A stretch of 64,000 nucleotides of DNA, taken from contig JARBUD010000022.1 of the NCBI GenBank assembly GCA_029239875.1, positions 1 through 64,000 of the forward strand, read 5' to 3'. Positions 50,733 through 59,436 of this stretch are shown here, piece by piece. The stretch comes from Xanthobacteraceae bacterium (GTDB taxonomy: Bacteria > Pseudomonadota > Alphaproteobacteria > Rhizobiales > Xanthobacteraceae). The position numbers and the translations under genes are program-made. Within the stretch, counting starts at the first letter, position 1. The number at the start of each line of letters is the position of its first letter. The notes beneath the pieces were generated by a model, which saw nothing but the letters and a program-made list of their open reading frames with translations, was not told the origin of the DNA and did no database searches.

Positions 50733-51215
50733 ATGCGGCAGGTTCATGCAGTGCTCGGCCAGATCGAGGCGGCGGTCGCCGGCCTGTTCCTGGTCGCCAT
50801 GGTGGGGCTGATCTTCGCCGGCGGCGTCGCCCGCCTGATGCAGCATCCGCTCAACTGGACCACGGACGTTGCCACCTGTCTGTTCGCGTGGTCCTGCTTC
50901 CTGTGTGCCGATCTTGCTTGGCGCAAGGATGGCCTGATGTCGGTGGAACTGGTCACCGAGCTCCTGCCGCCGCCGGCACGGCGAGCGCTCGCCTTGGTCA
51001 ACTATCTGCTGATCGCCGTCTTCCTCGCCTTTCTCACCGCCTCCGGCGCTTGGCTCGCCCATGTGAGCGGCACCCGCACTTTCCAGGGTATTCCCGGCGT
51101 GAGCTATTCCTGGGTGACGGCCAGTATCGCGGTGGGCAGTGCGCTGCTGCTGTTCACCACGCTGGTAAAGATCGTCGATCACCTGCACCGGCCGCAAGCC
51201 GGACGGACGGCGTAG
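50733..51215 (+). CDS. dctQ: TRAP transporter small permease (DctQ)
   Basis: A 160-aa membrane protein with four hydrophobic helices (about residues 15-35, 50-65, 90-110 and 130-150). The family segment DVATCLFAWSCFLCADLAWR sits between helix 2 and an acidic loop. It pairs with DctM. The start at 50733 has GGGAG upstream. Eleven bases separate it from dctM. Confidence 0.9.
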   Translation: MRQVHAVLGQIEAAVAGLFLVAMVGLIFAGGVARLMQHPLNWTTDVATCLFAWSCFLCADLAWRKDGLMSVELVTELLPPPARRALALVNYLLIAVFLAFLTASGAWLAHVSGTRTFQGIPGVSYSWVTASIAVGSALLLFTTLVKIVDHLHRPQAGRTA

Positions 51216-51226
51216 GGATTGCTCGG

Positions 51227-52510
51227 ATGCTACTCGTCGCGCTCGCCTTCATGCTGCTGGTGCTGATCGGAATGCCGGTGGCCTTCGCCATCGGCATTTC
51301 CGGTCTCGTGTTCTTCCTGCAGAACCCGGATCTGCCCTGGACCATCCCGGCGCAAATCACCGTGTCGCAGACACAGAATTTCACACTCCTCGCGATCCCA
51401 TTGTTCATCATTGCCGGCAATTTTCTCAACGCCTCCGGCATCACCGGCGAGTTGCTGAAACTCGCCTCGGTGCTGACCGGCAGGCTGCGCGGCGGGCTGG
51501 CGCAGGTGTCGCTGGCGCTCTCGGTGCTGATGGGCGGTGTCTCCGGCTCGGCTATCGCTGACGCAGCCATGCAGTCGCGCATGCTCGGCCGCGACATGAT
51601 GCGGAGCGGTATGTCGCGCGGCTTCGCGGCCGGCGTGCTTTCCTTCGGATCGATCCTCACCCCGATCGTGCCGCCGGGTCTCGGCATGATCATCTATGGC
51701 TCCATCGGCGAGGTCTCGATCGGGCGGCTGTTCGCTGCCGGCGTCGCCCCGGCGCTGCTCCTGTGGCTGGCGCTCGGTGTCACCGTCTCGGTTGTCGCTC
51801 GCCGCCGCGGCTACCCGGCGGCGCGAACTGCCCGGCCGAGCCTGGAGGAAGCCGGACGGGCGTTTCGCGGTGGCGTCTGGGCTCTCCTGTTCCCGGTCTT
51901 CCTGCTGGCCGGGCTGAGGTTCGGCCTATTCACGCCCTCGGAAATCGGTGCCGCCGCGGTGGTCTACGCCATCGTCATCGGCCTGTTCGCCTATCGCCAA
52001 CTGACGCGAACCTCTTTTATCGACGGACTACAGCACAGCCTGGCCGATGTCGGAGCCGTGATGTTCCTTATCGTGCTCTCGGCGGTCTTCAGCTACGGCA
52101 TCGTCTACGACCAGATCCCCGACCTGATCTCGGGCGCCATTCTCGATCTGAGCGATAACCTTCATCTGGTGATGGTGCTCGTCGTCCTGTTTGTGCTGGC
52201 AGCGGGGTTCGTGATCGACAGCACGGTGCTCATCATCATGCTGACACCGATCTTCCTGCCGCTCATCGAACAGCTCGGCGGCGATCCTGTGCATTTCGGC
52301 ATCGTCTTCATCGTTGCCGCCACCATCGGCAACTTCACCCCGCCGGTGGGAGCGGCCATGTATGCCGTTTGCTCGATTCTCAACACGCCGCTCAAGGAAT
52401 ATACTCGTGAATCTTTTCCCTTCCTGATCGCCGTCAGCTTGGTAAGCCTGCTGCTCATCTTCATTCCCACCGTCGTTCTGTTCCTGCCGAATATTCTCTT
52501 CGGTCCGTAG
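51227..52510 (+). CDS. dctM: TRAP transporter large permease (DctM)
   Basis: A 427-aa integral membrane protein with about 12-13 helices. Family marks are MLLVLIGMPVAFAIGISGLV at the N-terminus, LAIPLFIIAGNFLNASGITG near 60, GGVSGSAIADAAMQSRMLGR near 100, SILTPIVPPGLGMIIYGSIG near 140, and a late NFTPPVGAAMYAVCSIL motif near 365 involved in sodium and substrate movement. It completes the importer with DctP and DctQ. The start at 51227 follows AGGGA. Confidence 0.93.
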   Translation: MLLVALAFMLLVLIGMPVAFAIGISGLVFFLQNPDLPWTIPAQITVSQTQNFTLLAIPLFIIAGNFLNASGITGELLKLASVLTGRLRGGLAQVSLALSVLMGGVSGSAIADAAMQSRMLGRDMMRSGMSRGFAAGVLSFGSILTPIVPPGLGMIIYGSIGEVSIGRLFAAGVAPALLLWLALGVTVSVVARRRGYPAARTARPSLEEAGRAFRGGVWALLFPVFLLAGLRFGLFTPSEIGAAAVVYAIVIGLFAYRQLTRTSFIDGLQHSLADVGAVMFLIVLSAVFSYGIVYDQIPDLISGAILDLSDNLHLVMVLVVLFVLAAGFVIDSTVLIIMLTPIFLPLIEQLGGDPVHFGIVFIVAATIGNFTPPVGAAMYAVCSILNTPLKEYTRESFPFLIAVSLVSLLLIFIPTVVLFLPNILFGP

Positions 52511-52621
52511 GTTATGTCCCAGAATGCCACGCCCCGGCTGGCGGGACGCATAGCTCGGCTCTTTCGCGCTGATGCCTGCGTGACGAGCCACACTGGCCCG
52601 GCTGCACGATCTTTGCTCGCC

Positions 52622-52776
52622 TCAGCCTGCTTGGCCGAAGATCTTCAGTCCCACTACGCCGCAAACGATGAGGGATAGGCATGCAATCTTCGCGACCGAC
52701 AGGGCTCGCCGAACAGGACAAAGCCCGCCACCATGACGCCGGCCGCGCCGATACCGCCCCAGGCCGCATAGCCTGT
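52622..52776 (-). pseudogene. SMR (EmrE/SugE) efflux protein, C-terminal remnant with frameshift
   Basis: The minus strand reads GYAAWGGIGAAGVMVAGFVL and FGEP, then in the next frame VAKIACLSLIVCGVVGLKIF and GQAG before the stop at 52622. These are the third and fourth helices of small multidrug resistance proteins, including the AxWxGIGAAG motif. The N-terminal half with the essential Glu is absent and there is a one-base frameshift near 52710. About 175 bases after it toward the RidA gene show nothing else. Confidence 0.8.
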
Positions 52777-52953
52777 TATCCATCCCGACTAGGCATCTGC
52801 AGAATGGGGAGCATCGCCTGCCAGCGAACAGTAAGGATCGTAGATCTTCGTACCAAAATGCTCCTCACTGGCGTTAACACGCCTGGTTTCGCGGTGGATC
52901 ACACGATCGTCCGATTGGGGGAGCAAGCTTAGGTCGACTTGCCGCCGCAGGGC

Positions 52954-53355
52954 TCAGGCGATGATGGCGGTGACGCGGATCTCGATGCGCATCGTCGGCA
53001 GTCCAAGCGCCTCGACGCCTGTCTGCGTCCAGATCGGGGCGTGGTCGGGCATGTAGTGGCGATAGAGCTGCGTCATCGTCTCGTTGACCTCCGGAGGGAA
53101 GCCGCCGACATGGTAGGAGTTGACGTGCACCACATGTTCCCAGCCCGCGCCGGCCGTTGCCAGCGTGCGCTCCACATTGCGGAACGCCTGAGCGATCTCT
53201 TCCTCCAACGCCTCGGGAATCCGCAAGTCGTCATCCCAGCCGCCCTGGCCCGATATCTCGACGCGGTTTCCGATTCTCACCGCCTGTGAGTAGTGCAGCA
53301 GGTCGCGCAGGCGTTCCCCATAACCCGGGGTGACGAAGAATTCCGGCTTTTCCAT
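52954..53355 (-). CDS. RidA family protein
   Basis: A 133-aa YjgF-like protein: DLLHYSQAVRIGNRVEISGQ, then AQAFRNVERTLATAGAGWEH and a C-terminal TGVEALGLPTMRIEIRVTAI. The segment where RidA proper carries its catalytic Arg reads GVEALGLPTM, without Arg, so it belongs to a Rid subgroup whose imine deaminase activity is in doubt. It is upstream-adjacent to no obvious amine oxidase; 37 bases separate it from the MDR gene on the same strand. Confidence 0.88.
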   Translation of the reverse strand: MEKPEFFVTPGYGERLRDLLHYSQAVRIGNRVEISGQGGWDDDLRIPEALEEEIAQAFRNVERTLATAGAGWEHVVHVNSYHVGGFPPEVNETMTQLYRHYMPDHAPIWTQTGVEALGLPTMRIEIRVTAIIA

Positions 53356-53392
53356 TCTGTCCTCTCTTCAGTGATTCATCCCGGACAGCACA

Positions 53393-54352
53393 TCAGGGGA
53401 CGATGACGACGCGCCCGAGGATGGAATGGCTTTCGGCGTAGGCATGAGCCTCGGCAGCCGCCGCGAGTGGAAACGCCCTGTCCACGATCACCTCGAAGTC
53501 CCCCGTCGCCGCCAGCTCCAGCATCCGGGAGACCGCGCGGTAGGCATCCGGCTTTTTCAGTTGCGTTCCCATGAAGACGCCGAAGAGCGACTGGTTCGCC
53601 TGCAGCGCCGGCCACAGATCGATGCCGAGCTGCGAACCGCCGGCGTTGCCGACGAAGACCAGACGTCCCTCGGGGCGGAGCGCCGCCAGGGAGCCTTGCA
53701 AGGTGCTTCCCATCGGGTCCAGGACGAGATCCACGCCGCGACCTTCCGTCAGACGCATGACCGTATCGACCACGTCGGCCGCGCGATGCTCGATCGCGTG
53801 ATCGAGGCCGAGCCCGATCAGACGTTCGGCCCTCTCGGCCCCGGAGACCGTTGCAAGCACGGTCGCACCTGCCCGGTGCGCGAGTTGGATGGCGGCAAGC
53901 CCGACGCCGCCGGCGCCCCCCTGGATGAGGACGGTTTCGCCGCGTTTCAGACCGCCCCGTGCGAAGAGGCAGTGATGAGCGGTCCCGAACGCGATGGGCA
54001 GGGCTGCGGCGGCGGCCATGTCGAGCCCTTCCGGCACAGGCCAGGTTCGGCTGGCGGCAACGGCACGCAACTCCGCGTGCGACCCGGCGAGATCGAAGCT
54101 CGTCACCTTCTGGCCCGGCCGGCGATCCTTCACCTTCTCTCCGACCGCGATGATTTCGCCGGCGGCGGCATAGCCGACGACGAAGGCCGGGTGAGGCGGA
54201 GGCGTGGACGCGCGATTGATCAGGTCGCCGCCCTCGATCGCGGCGGCCTCGACGCGGATAAGGACGCCATCGCCCGAGCAAACCGGATCGGGGACGTCCG
54301 CATAACGAAGGACATCCGGCGGGCCGGGGTGATCATAGACGGCTGCTTTCAT
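53393..54352 (-). CDS. Zinc-independent MDR quinone oxidoreductase / alcohol dehydrogenase-like protein
   Basis: A 319-aa medium-chain reductase. The N-terminal catalytic domain starts MKAAVYDHPGPPDVLRYADV; the Rossmann motif is VLIQGGAGGVGLAAIQLAHR near 140. It lacks the Cys/His ligands for zinc, as in quinone oxidoreductases (QOR). It uses NADPH to reduce quinones or enones. The start at 54352 begins the family sequence. It belongs to a minus-strand group with an SDR and an alpha/beta hydrolase, perhaps for detoxifying electrophiles. Confidence 0.88.
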   Translation of the reverse strand: MKAAVYDHPGPPDVLRYADVPDPVCSGDGVLIRVEAAAIEGGDLINRASTPPPHPAFVVGYAAAGEIIAVGEKVKDRRPGQKVTSFDLAGSHAELRAVAASRTWPVPEGLDMAAAAALPIAFGTAHHCLFARGGLKRGETVLIQGGAGGVGLAAIQLAHRAGATVLATVSGAERAERLIGLGLDHAIEHRAADVVDTVMRLTEGRGVDLVLDPMGSTLQGSLAALRPEGRLVFVGNAGGSQLGIDLWPALQANQSLFGVFMGTQLKKPDAYRAVSRMLELAATGDFEVIVDRAFPLAAAAEAHAYAESHSILGRVVIVP

Positions 54353-54492
54353 GGTTCGCTCGCTGCGTCCTAGCTCGGGAGCGGTCGGACCCATCTGCCG
54401 GACCGAAACAAGCGAGGCGGCGGAACGCGGCTGACGGGCCGGACCGGTGCTGCTCGTCGATACGCGACGTGTCCCGGGCCGCACCCGCGATG

Positions 54493-55227
54493 TCATACTT
54501 GGGCGATGCCACCATCGGCGAAGACTTCGCTCCCGGCCATGAAGCTGCTGTCACGCGAGGCGAGGAACGCCGCTACCGCGCCGATCTCGTCCGGATCGGC
54601 GACGCGTCCGATCGGTGTCGCCCCCCGGAGCGCCTCGATCCCTTCGTCGCCCATGAGTTCCAGCGCCTTTTCCGTCCGCGTGCCGCCCGGCGACAGCACG
54701 TTCACGCGGATCCCCCTGTCGGCGAGTTCCGGTGTCCAGCTACGCGCAAAGCTGCGGACCGCGGCCTTGGTCGCGGCATAGAGGCTGAAATTCGGGAACG
54801 CCTTCACCGACGCGCTCGAGCCGGTCAGGATGATGGATCCGCCTTCGCCCATGAGCGGCAAGGCGCCCTGGACGGTGAGCAGCAGTCCTTTCACGTTCGC
54901 ACCAAAGACCCGATCGAATTGTTCGGGGGCGATCTGCCCAAGCGGCGTCGGTTCCGAGATGGCGGCGTTCGCGAGTAGGATGTCGACGCGGCCACGCTCG
55001 GCCCTGACGGTTTCGAAGAGCCGATCGAGATCGGCTGTCTCGGTGATCGACCCGGCGACGGCACGCGCATGCGGCCCGAGTTTCGCGACCGCTTCATCGA
55101 GCCTCGACCGGGTGCGGCCGAAGAGGAACACGAAAGCGCCTTCCTCGACGAAGCGCTTGGCCGACGCAAAGCCGATGCCGGTCGCACCGCCCGTTATGAC
55201 CGCCGTTTTTCCTTCAAGTCTGCTCAT
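54493..55227 (-). CDS. SDR family oxidoreductase
   Basis: A 244-aa classical SDR: VITGGATGIGFASAKRFVEE near 10, NAAISEPTPL near 85, the catalytic Ser in LTGSSASVKAFPNFS, and YAATK near 150. It ends DSSFMAGSEVFADGGIAQV. Sequence features are of the widely distributed glucose-dehydrogenase-like SDRs that are often induced in stress or detoxification groups. 140 bases separate it from the MDR gene and 37 bases from the hydrolase upstream. Confidence 0.9.
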   Translation of the reverse strand: MSRLEGKTAVITGGATGIGFASAKRFVEEGAFVFLFGRTRSRLDEAVAKLGPHARAVAGSITETADLDRLFETVRAERGRVDILLANAAISEPTPLGQIAPEQFDRVFGANVKGLLLTVQGALPLMGEGGSIILTGSSASVKAFPNFSLYAATKAAVRSFARSWTPELADRGIRVNVLSPGGTRTEKALELMGDEGIEALRGATPIGRVADPDEIGAVAAFLASRDSSFMAGSEVFADGGIAQV

Positions 55228-55264
55228 CTTATCTGCCTCTTCTTGAGCTGCGCCCGCAGCCGTC

Positions 55265-56101
55265 TCAACTCGTGACGAACTTCAAAAGGTCGGCGTTCAG
55301 CACGTCGGCATTCACCGTCAGCATCCCGTGCGAGAAGCCGGGATAGGTCTTCAGCGAGCCGCTCGGGAGCAGCTTGACCGCTTTCAAAGCCGAGGCGGCG
55401 ATCGGAACGACCTGGTCGTCCTCGCCATGCAGCACCAGCGTCGGCACGGTGATCGCCTTGAGGTCGTCGGTCTGATCGGTTTCCGAGAAGGCCTTGATGC
55501 CGTCATAGTGCGCCTTGGCGCTCCCCATCATGCCCTGCCGCCACCAGTTCTGGATCACTCCTTCATGGACCGTCGCGCCCTCGCGGTTGAAGCCGTAGAA
55601 CGGGCCTGCCGGGACGTCGCGGAAGAACTGCGCGCGGTTGCCGGCCAGAGCCGTCCGGAAACCGTCGAAGACCTCCTTCGGCGTGCCTTCGGGATTTGCC
55701 TCTGTCCTCAGCATCAGCGGCGGGATGGCCGCGACGAGGACGGCCTTGGCGACCCGGCCCGCAGGTTCGCCATGGCGCGCCACATACCGCACCACTTCCC
55801 CGCCACCGGTGGAATGGCCGATGTGAACCGCGTTCTTCAGGTCCAGCGCCTTGGCGACGGCGAACGCGTCCGCCGCGTAGTGGTCGATGTCGTGACCGTC
55901 GGCAACCTGCTCCGAGCGCCCGTGGCCGCGGCGATCCTGCGCGACGACGCGATAGCCCTTCGACAGGAAGAACAGCATCTGCGCGTCCCAGTCGTCGGAA
56001 CTGAGCGGCCAGCCATGGTGGAAGACGATCGGCCGGGCGTCCTTCGGGCCCCAGTCCTTGTAGAAGATCTGCACGTCGTCGTCGGTCGTGACAAAGCCCA
56101 T
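55265..56101 (-). CDS. Alpha/beta hydrolase (non-haem chloroperoxidase/arylesterase type)
   Basis: A 278-aa alpha/beta hydrolase. The oxyanion region is FHHGWPLSSDDWDAQMLFFL, the nucleophile elbow GHSTGGGE (Ser near 98), the acid Asp is in LVLHGEDDQVVP and the His in YPGFSHGM. This subgroup includes perhydrolases and esterases misnamed chloroperoxidases. The start at 56101 gives a cytoplasmic protein. Twelve bases upstream ends a separate 37-codon frame encoding a Tat leader, so the ancestral protein may have been exported. Confidence 0.9.
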   Translation of the reverse strand: MGFVTTDDDVQIFYKDWGPKDARPIVFHHGWPLSSDDWDAQMLFFLSKGYRVVAQDRRGHGRSEQVADGHDIDHYAADAFAVAKALDLKNAVHIGHSTGGGEVVRYVARHGEPAGRVAKAVLVAAIPPLMLRTEANPEGTPKEVFDGFRTALAGNRAQFFRDVPAGPFYGFNREGATVHEGVIQNWWRQGMMGSAKAHYDGIKAFSETDQTDDLKAITVPTLVLHGEDDQVVPIAASALKAVKLLPSGSLKTYPGFSHGMLTVNADVLNADLLKFVTS

Positions 56102-56112
56102 GGGATGCTTTC

Positions 56113-56226
56113 CTACGTGAACATCGTGAGTGGTCGGCCCGCGGCGTATGCGGCGCTCGGCGGAAAGACCAAGCTCGCGGCGAGCGCCGAGGCCGAGATC
56201 AGGGCTTCGCGGCGGCTGAGCGGCAT
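56113..56226 (-). pseudogene. Stranded Tat signal peptide frame
   Basis: Thirty-seven codons from ATG 56226 read MPLSRREALISASALAASLV and end after PPSAAYAAGRPLTMFT. SRREALI is a twin-arginine motif, followed by a hydrophobic stretch and an AYA-A cleavage site. The stop at 56113 comes 12 bases before the hydrolase start, in a different frame (offset of two). It is either the lost leader of that hydrolase, separated by an indel, or the remnant of another exported protein. Confidence 0.6.
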
Positions 56227-56432
56227 TGAGGAGTCTCCGCGAGATATCAAATGGCGGTGCGTGGGATCTCACGCCGCCGCCCCACGTGAACGGTCCATTA
56301 CGGCGGGCAGATCGAGCCGCCGCGAGACATGCGCCGGCGGACGACGCGTGCCATGCGCAACTTGCCGTTCCGTCAGGTGATAGGGTAGCTCCATGGTCCG
56401 GCACGCAGTGTCGCAAAACGAGGAACGCCGAC

Positions 56433-57323
56433 TTGGATATCGAGGATCTTCAGACCTTCGTCGCCGTGGCCGATTCCGGGGGCGTATCGGCCGCCGCGCG
56501 CCGGCTCGGCATCTCCAAGTCGATCGTCAGTCGCCGACTTTTCCGGCTCGAAGCGGAGCTCGGCGTCCAGCTTCTTGCACGGACGACCCGCGGCGCCGCG
56601 CTTACCGAAGCGGGGATCACGTTCAGGGATCACGCGGCTCGAGCTAGCGCCGAGATCGATACGGCCAGGGAGGCGATCCTACCCACCGGAGCTGCGCGGC
56701 CACCTGAGGGTCGCCATGCCGCTTACCTTCGGCCCGACGCATTTTGCCCCGGTGCTCGCGGAAATGGCGCGACACCACCCGCAGCTTCACATTCAAACCG
56801 CCTACAGCGACCGCTTCGTCGATCTGATCACTGAAGGTTTCGATTGCGCGATCCGGGGAGGCTATCTTCAGGACTCGAACCTGATCGCGAAGCGCGTCGG
56901 GCCGATCCATGGAAAGCTCGTCGCAAGTCCGGATTACATCAAGGCGCACGGGTCGCCCGAGACGGTGGAGCAGATCGTCGATCACCAGGCTCTCATGCAG
57001 GGAACGGAAGCCTGGCAGTCCGTGGATGGCGACAGGATCGTCACGGTTCAGCCGCAGGGCAGGTTCAAGGCCGACAGCGCCACGGCGCTCGCCGCGGCGG
57101 CGGCGGCAGGTCTCGGCATCGCCTGGCTCCCCGACTGCATCACCTATGAATATGTGGCCTCTGGCGCGCTGGTCCCCATCATGACCCGCTATCCGGTGCC
57201 CCGGGAGCCGTCTATGTCGTTCGCCCGCGGGGTCAGCATCCCACACGGAAAGTGCGGGTGCTCACGGAGATGTTGATCGAGTACTTCGCGCGAAATCCGG
57301 ACGTTTGGGGTCTCGATCGTTAA
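56433..57323 (+). pseudogene. LysR-family regulator with two frameshifts
   Basis: From TTG 56433 the N-terminal winged helix is intact (LDIEDLQTFVAVADSGGVSA, then RRLGISKSIVSRRLFRLEAE). Near 56685 the reading frame slips and homology resumes as ELRGHLRVAMPLTFGPTHFA through the effector domain. Near 57205 it slips again and resumes as GAVYVVRPRGQHPTRKVRVL to the stop at 57323. All parts of a typical 297-aa protein are present, so the damage looks recent. It is divergent from the hydrolase/SDR/MDR group, which it may once have regulated. Confidence 0.85.
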
Positions 57324-57637
57324 AGGCAACAGGCAAGGTTGCGTTCGACGATCGCTCTACTGCGAGCCGCCGCGATCGACGACATTGCCCCGCCAAACTC
57401 ATCCCAGGCGAGGGAAATCGGTACGATTGACGCGCGCCCGAAAAGGCCGCCACCAACGATGAAGTTATTGGGTCTGTGGAGCTTGAACAGGAATAGCTCA
57501 CCTGGCTGCAGTGCCCGAAACTGAGATCGACCGCCCGGCTGCCAGAAATTGACCTCACCCGGGTTTCGCGCGGACAGGTACTCGAACCAGTCGAGGTCGG
57601 TCACGCCGACGTAGATCTTGATAGACCCCACGCTCAT
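57320..57637 (-). pseudogene. HNH-type restriction endonuclease-like protein, N-terminal fragment
   Basis: A 105-aa frame: IKIYVGVTDLDWFEYLSARN, PGEVNFWQPGGRSQFRALQP, then ELFLFKLHRPNNFIVGGGLF and SLAWDEFGG. This is the N-terminal domain of a family of putative HNH restriction endonucleases of about 300 aa. The rest, including the HNH motif, is missing; the last 20 codons look unrelated, and the stop overlaps the LysR stop by four bases. The domain may be a modified-base reader, but that is only suggested for relatives. It lies 100 bases from the ureohydrolase gene. Confidence 0.7.
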
Positions 57638-57737
57638 TCGAACGCGCCGATCCGCGCGACGACGATGTCCTTCACCCGCTCAATCGCGGTTCGACCGCTT
57701 TCTCGATCGAGAACCATGTCAGGCAGCGCTATCGCAT

Positions 57738-58733
57738 CTACGGCGTCTCGGAGAGCGGCGGAGAGCCGTCGCGGCTGGCCTGACGGGCGATGACGCCGAG
57801 TGCAGTCGTGATCAGCCGGGCAAAGGTGAACGCGCCGATGCTGTCGACGTCGCGTTCCGGCATGAACTCGACGAAGTCCATCGCCGCGATCCGGCCGCGC
57901 CTGGCGGCTCCCTTGATCAGATCGGCGACCTGATAATAGCTGAGGCCGCCCGCCGCGCGCCCGATCACGCCGGGAACGAGGGCGGGGTCGAGCGCGTCGG
58001 CATCGATGCAGATGATGACGTCGCTCCCCTCCGGGATGAGCCGGAGAGCCTCCTCCACACCCTTGCTGTGAAGCTCGTGCGCGGTCACGAACTGGGCGCC
58101 CCATGCGAGCGCATCCTCGTAATCCGCCGTCGCGGCGGAGCCGATCCCCCGCGCGCCGACCTGGATGATCCGCTCGATATGAGCCATCTCGGAAGCGCGT
58201 CGCATCGTCGACGACAGGCCCAGTCGCTCACCCATATGGGTGTCGCGCCAGTCGATATGGGCATCGATCTGCAGGATCGTGTAGCGACGCCCGTCCTTCC
58301 CACCGCCCAGCGCCTCGATCATCGGGATCGGAATCGAATCGTCGCCGCCGAGCAGGATCGGCACCGCTCCATGCTCGATCACCTTCGCTACCGCGTCACG
58401 AATGATCCGGCGGTTGCCGGCCGGGTCGCCTTCGTCGAAGGGCAGGTTGCCACAGTCGACCGCCCGCAGATGGGCCGCAGGAAAGACGGGGCCACCACTG
58501 TCGAAATCGTGCCGATCGAGATTGGCGGTCAGCGAGCTCGTCGCCTGGCGCAGCGCATCCGGCGCGTTGCGGCAATAGGCGCCGACCGAGACATAGGGCG
58601 TCGCGCAGGGCACGCCGATCAGGGCGATGGGCGCCTTCAGCGCGTCGAGATCGGCACAGGGCTCGAGGCCGAGAAAGGTCGTCGTCTTCGCCGCTGCTCC
58701 GAACAGAGCGCCGAGATCGGGCCGTTCGCTCAT
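57738..58733 (-). CDS. Ureohydrolase (agmatinase/guanidino-acid hydrolase family)
   Basis: A 331-aa arginase-fold enzyme. The binuclear manganese ligands are visible in LLGGDDSIPIPM (Asp where His is usual), LQIDAHIDWRD (Asp, His, Asp) and CIDADALDPALVPGV (Asp, Asp). It hydrolyses a guanidino group to urea. Candidate substrates are agmatine, guanidinobutyrate, guanidinopropionate or guanidine; sequence alone does not decide. The HGDHS-type motif of most agmatinases appears as GGDDS, which would replace one metal-binding His with Asp. It is the last gene of the minus-strand ABC operon. Confidence 0.88.
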   Translation of the reverse strand: MSERPDLGALFGAAAKTTTFLGLEPCADLDALKAPIALIGVPCATPYVSVGAYCRNAPDALRQATSSLTANLDRHDFDSGGPVFPAAHLRAVDCGNLPFDEGDPAGNRRIIRDAVAKVIEHGAVPILLGGDDSIPIPMIEALGGGKDGRRYTILQIDAHIDWRDTHMGERLGLSSTMRRASEMAHIERIIQVGARGIGSAATADYEDALAWGAQFVTAHELHSKGVEEALRLIPEGSDVIICIDADALDPALVPGVIGRAAGGLSYYQVADLIKGAARRGRIAAMDFVEFMPERDVDSIGAFTFARLITTALGVIARQASRDGSPPLSETP

Positions 58734-58743
58734 GATTGTCTCC

Positions 58744-59436
58744 TCAGCCTATCCGATTTTCGAGGTAGCCGGCGAAGCGCCGCTGCACCAATTGGAAGCC
58801 CGTGACGAGCGCGAAGGTCATTGCAAGGTAGATTGCCGCCGCGGTGACGTAAGGCTCGAACTGGACGTAGTAATTCAGGGTGATCATGCGGGCGACGCCG
58901 GTGATTTCGAGCAGCGTCACGGTGCTCGCGAGCGAAGTTGCGTGAAGCATCATGATCATCTCGTTGCCGTAGAGCGGCAGGGATCGGGTCAACATGGCCG
59001 GGACGAGAATCCGCCGCCCTCGCGTCCAGGGTGACATGCCGTAGGCACGCGCCGCTTCGATCTCGCCAGCCGGAATATGGCGCAGTCCGCCGGCGAAAAT
59101 CTCGGTGCTGTAGGCGGTGGAATTCAGCACGAAGGCGAGGAGCACGCAGACGAGCGGGCTCGACAGCCAAGGCCACAACAGGCTTGAGCGGACGAGCTCG
59201 AACTGAGCGAGGCCGAAATAGATCAGGAAAAGCTGAACCAGCAGCGGTGTGCCACGGAAGACCAGCGTGTAGGCGAGGACCGTGTAGCGGAGGAGCGGGC
59301 TCGCGCTGTTTCGGGCGAAGGCCAGCGGCAAGGCGAGGACGAATGAGAGCGCGAGCGAGGCCGCTGCCAACAGTAAAGTGAGCTTAGCTCCCTCGGCATA
59401 GAGTCCGAGATTCTCGACGATGACGTCCCAGTTCAC
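58744..59436 (-). CDS. Basic amino-acid ABC transporter permease (HisM-like)
   Basis: A 230-aa permease with five hydrophobic segments and the EAA motif near residue 135-150 (GEIEAARAYGMSPWTRGRRI). The N-terminal helix follows VNWDVIVENLGLYAEGAKLT. It starts at GTG 59436 and overlaps the preceding permease by GTGA, so the two are translationally coupled. It forms the channel with the HisQ-like subunit. Confidence 0.9.
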   Translation of the reverse strand: MNWDVIVENLGLYAEGAKLTLLLAAASLALSFVLALPLAFARNSASPLLRYTVLAYTLVFRGTPLLVQLFLIYFGLAQFELVRSSLLWPWLSSPLVCVLLAFVLNSTAYSTEIFAGGLRHIPAGEIEAARAYGMSPWTRGRRILVPAMLTRSLPLYGNEMIMMLHATSLASTVTLLEITGVARMITLNYYVQFEPYVTAAAIYLAMTFALVTGFQLVQRRFAGYLENRIG

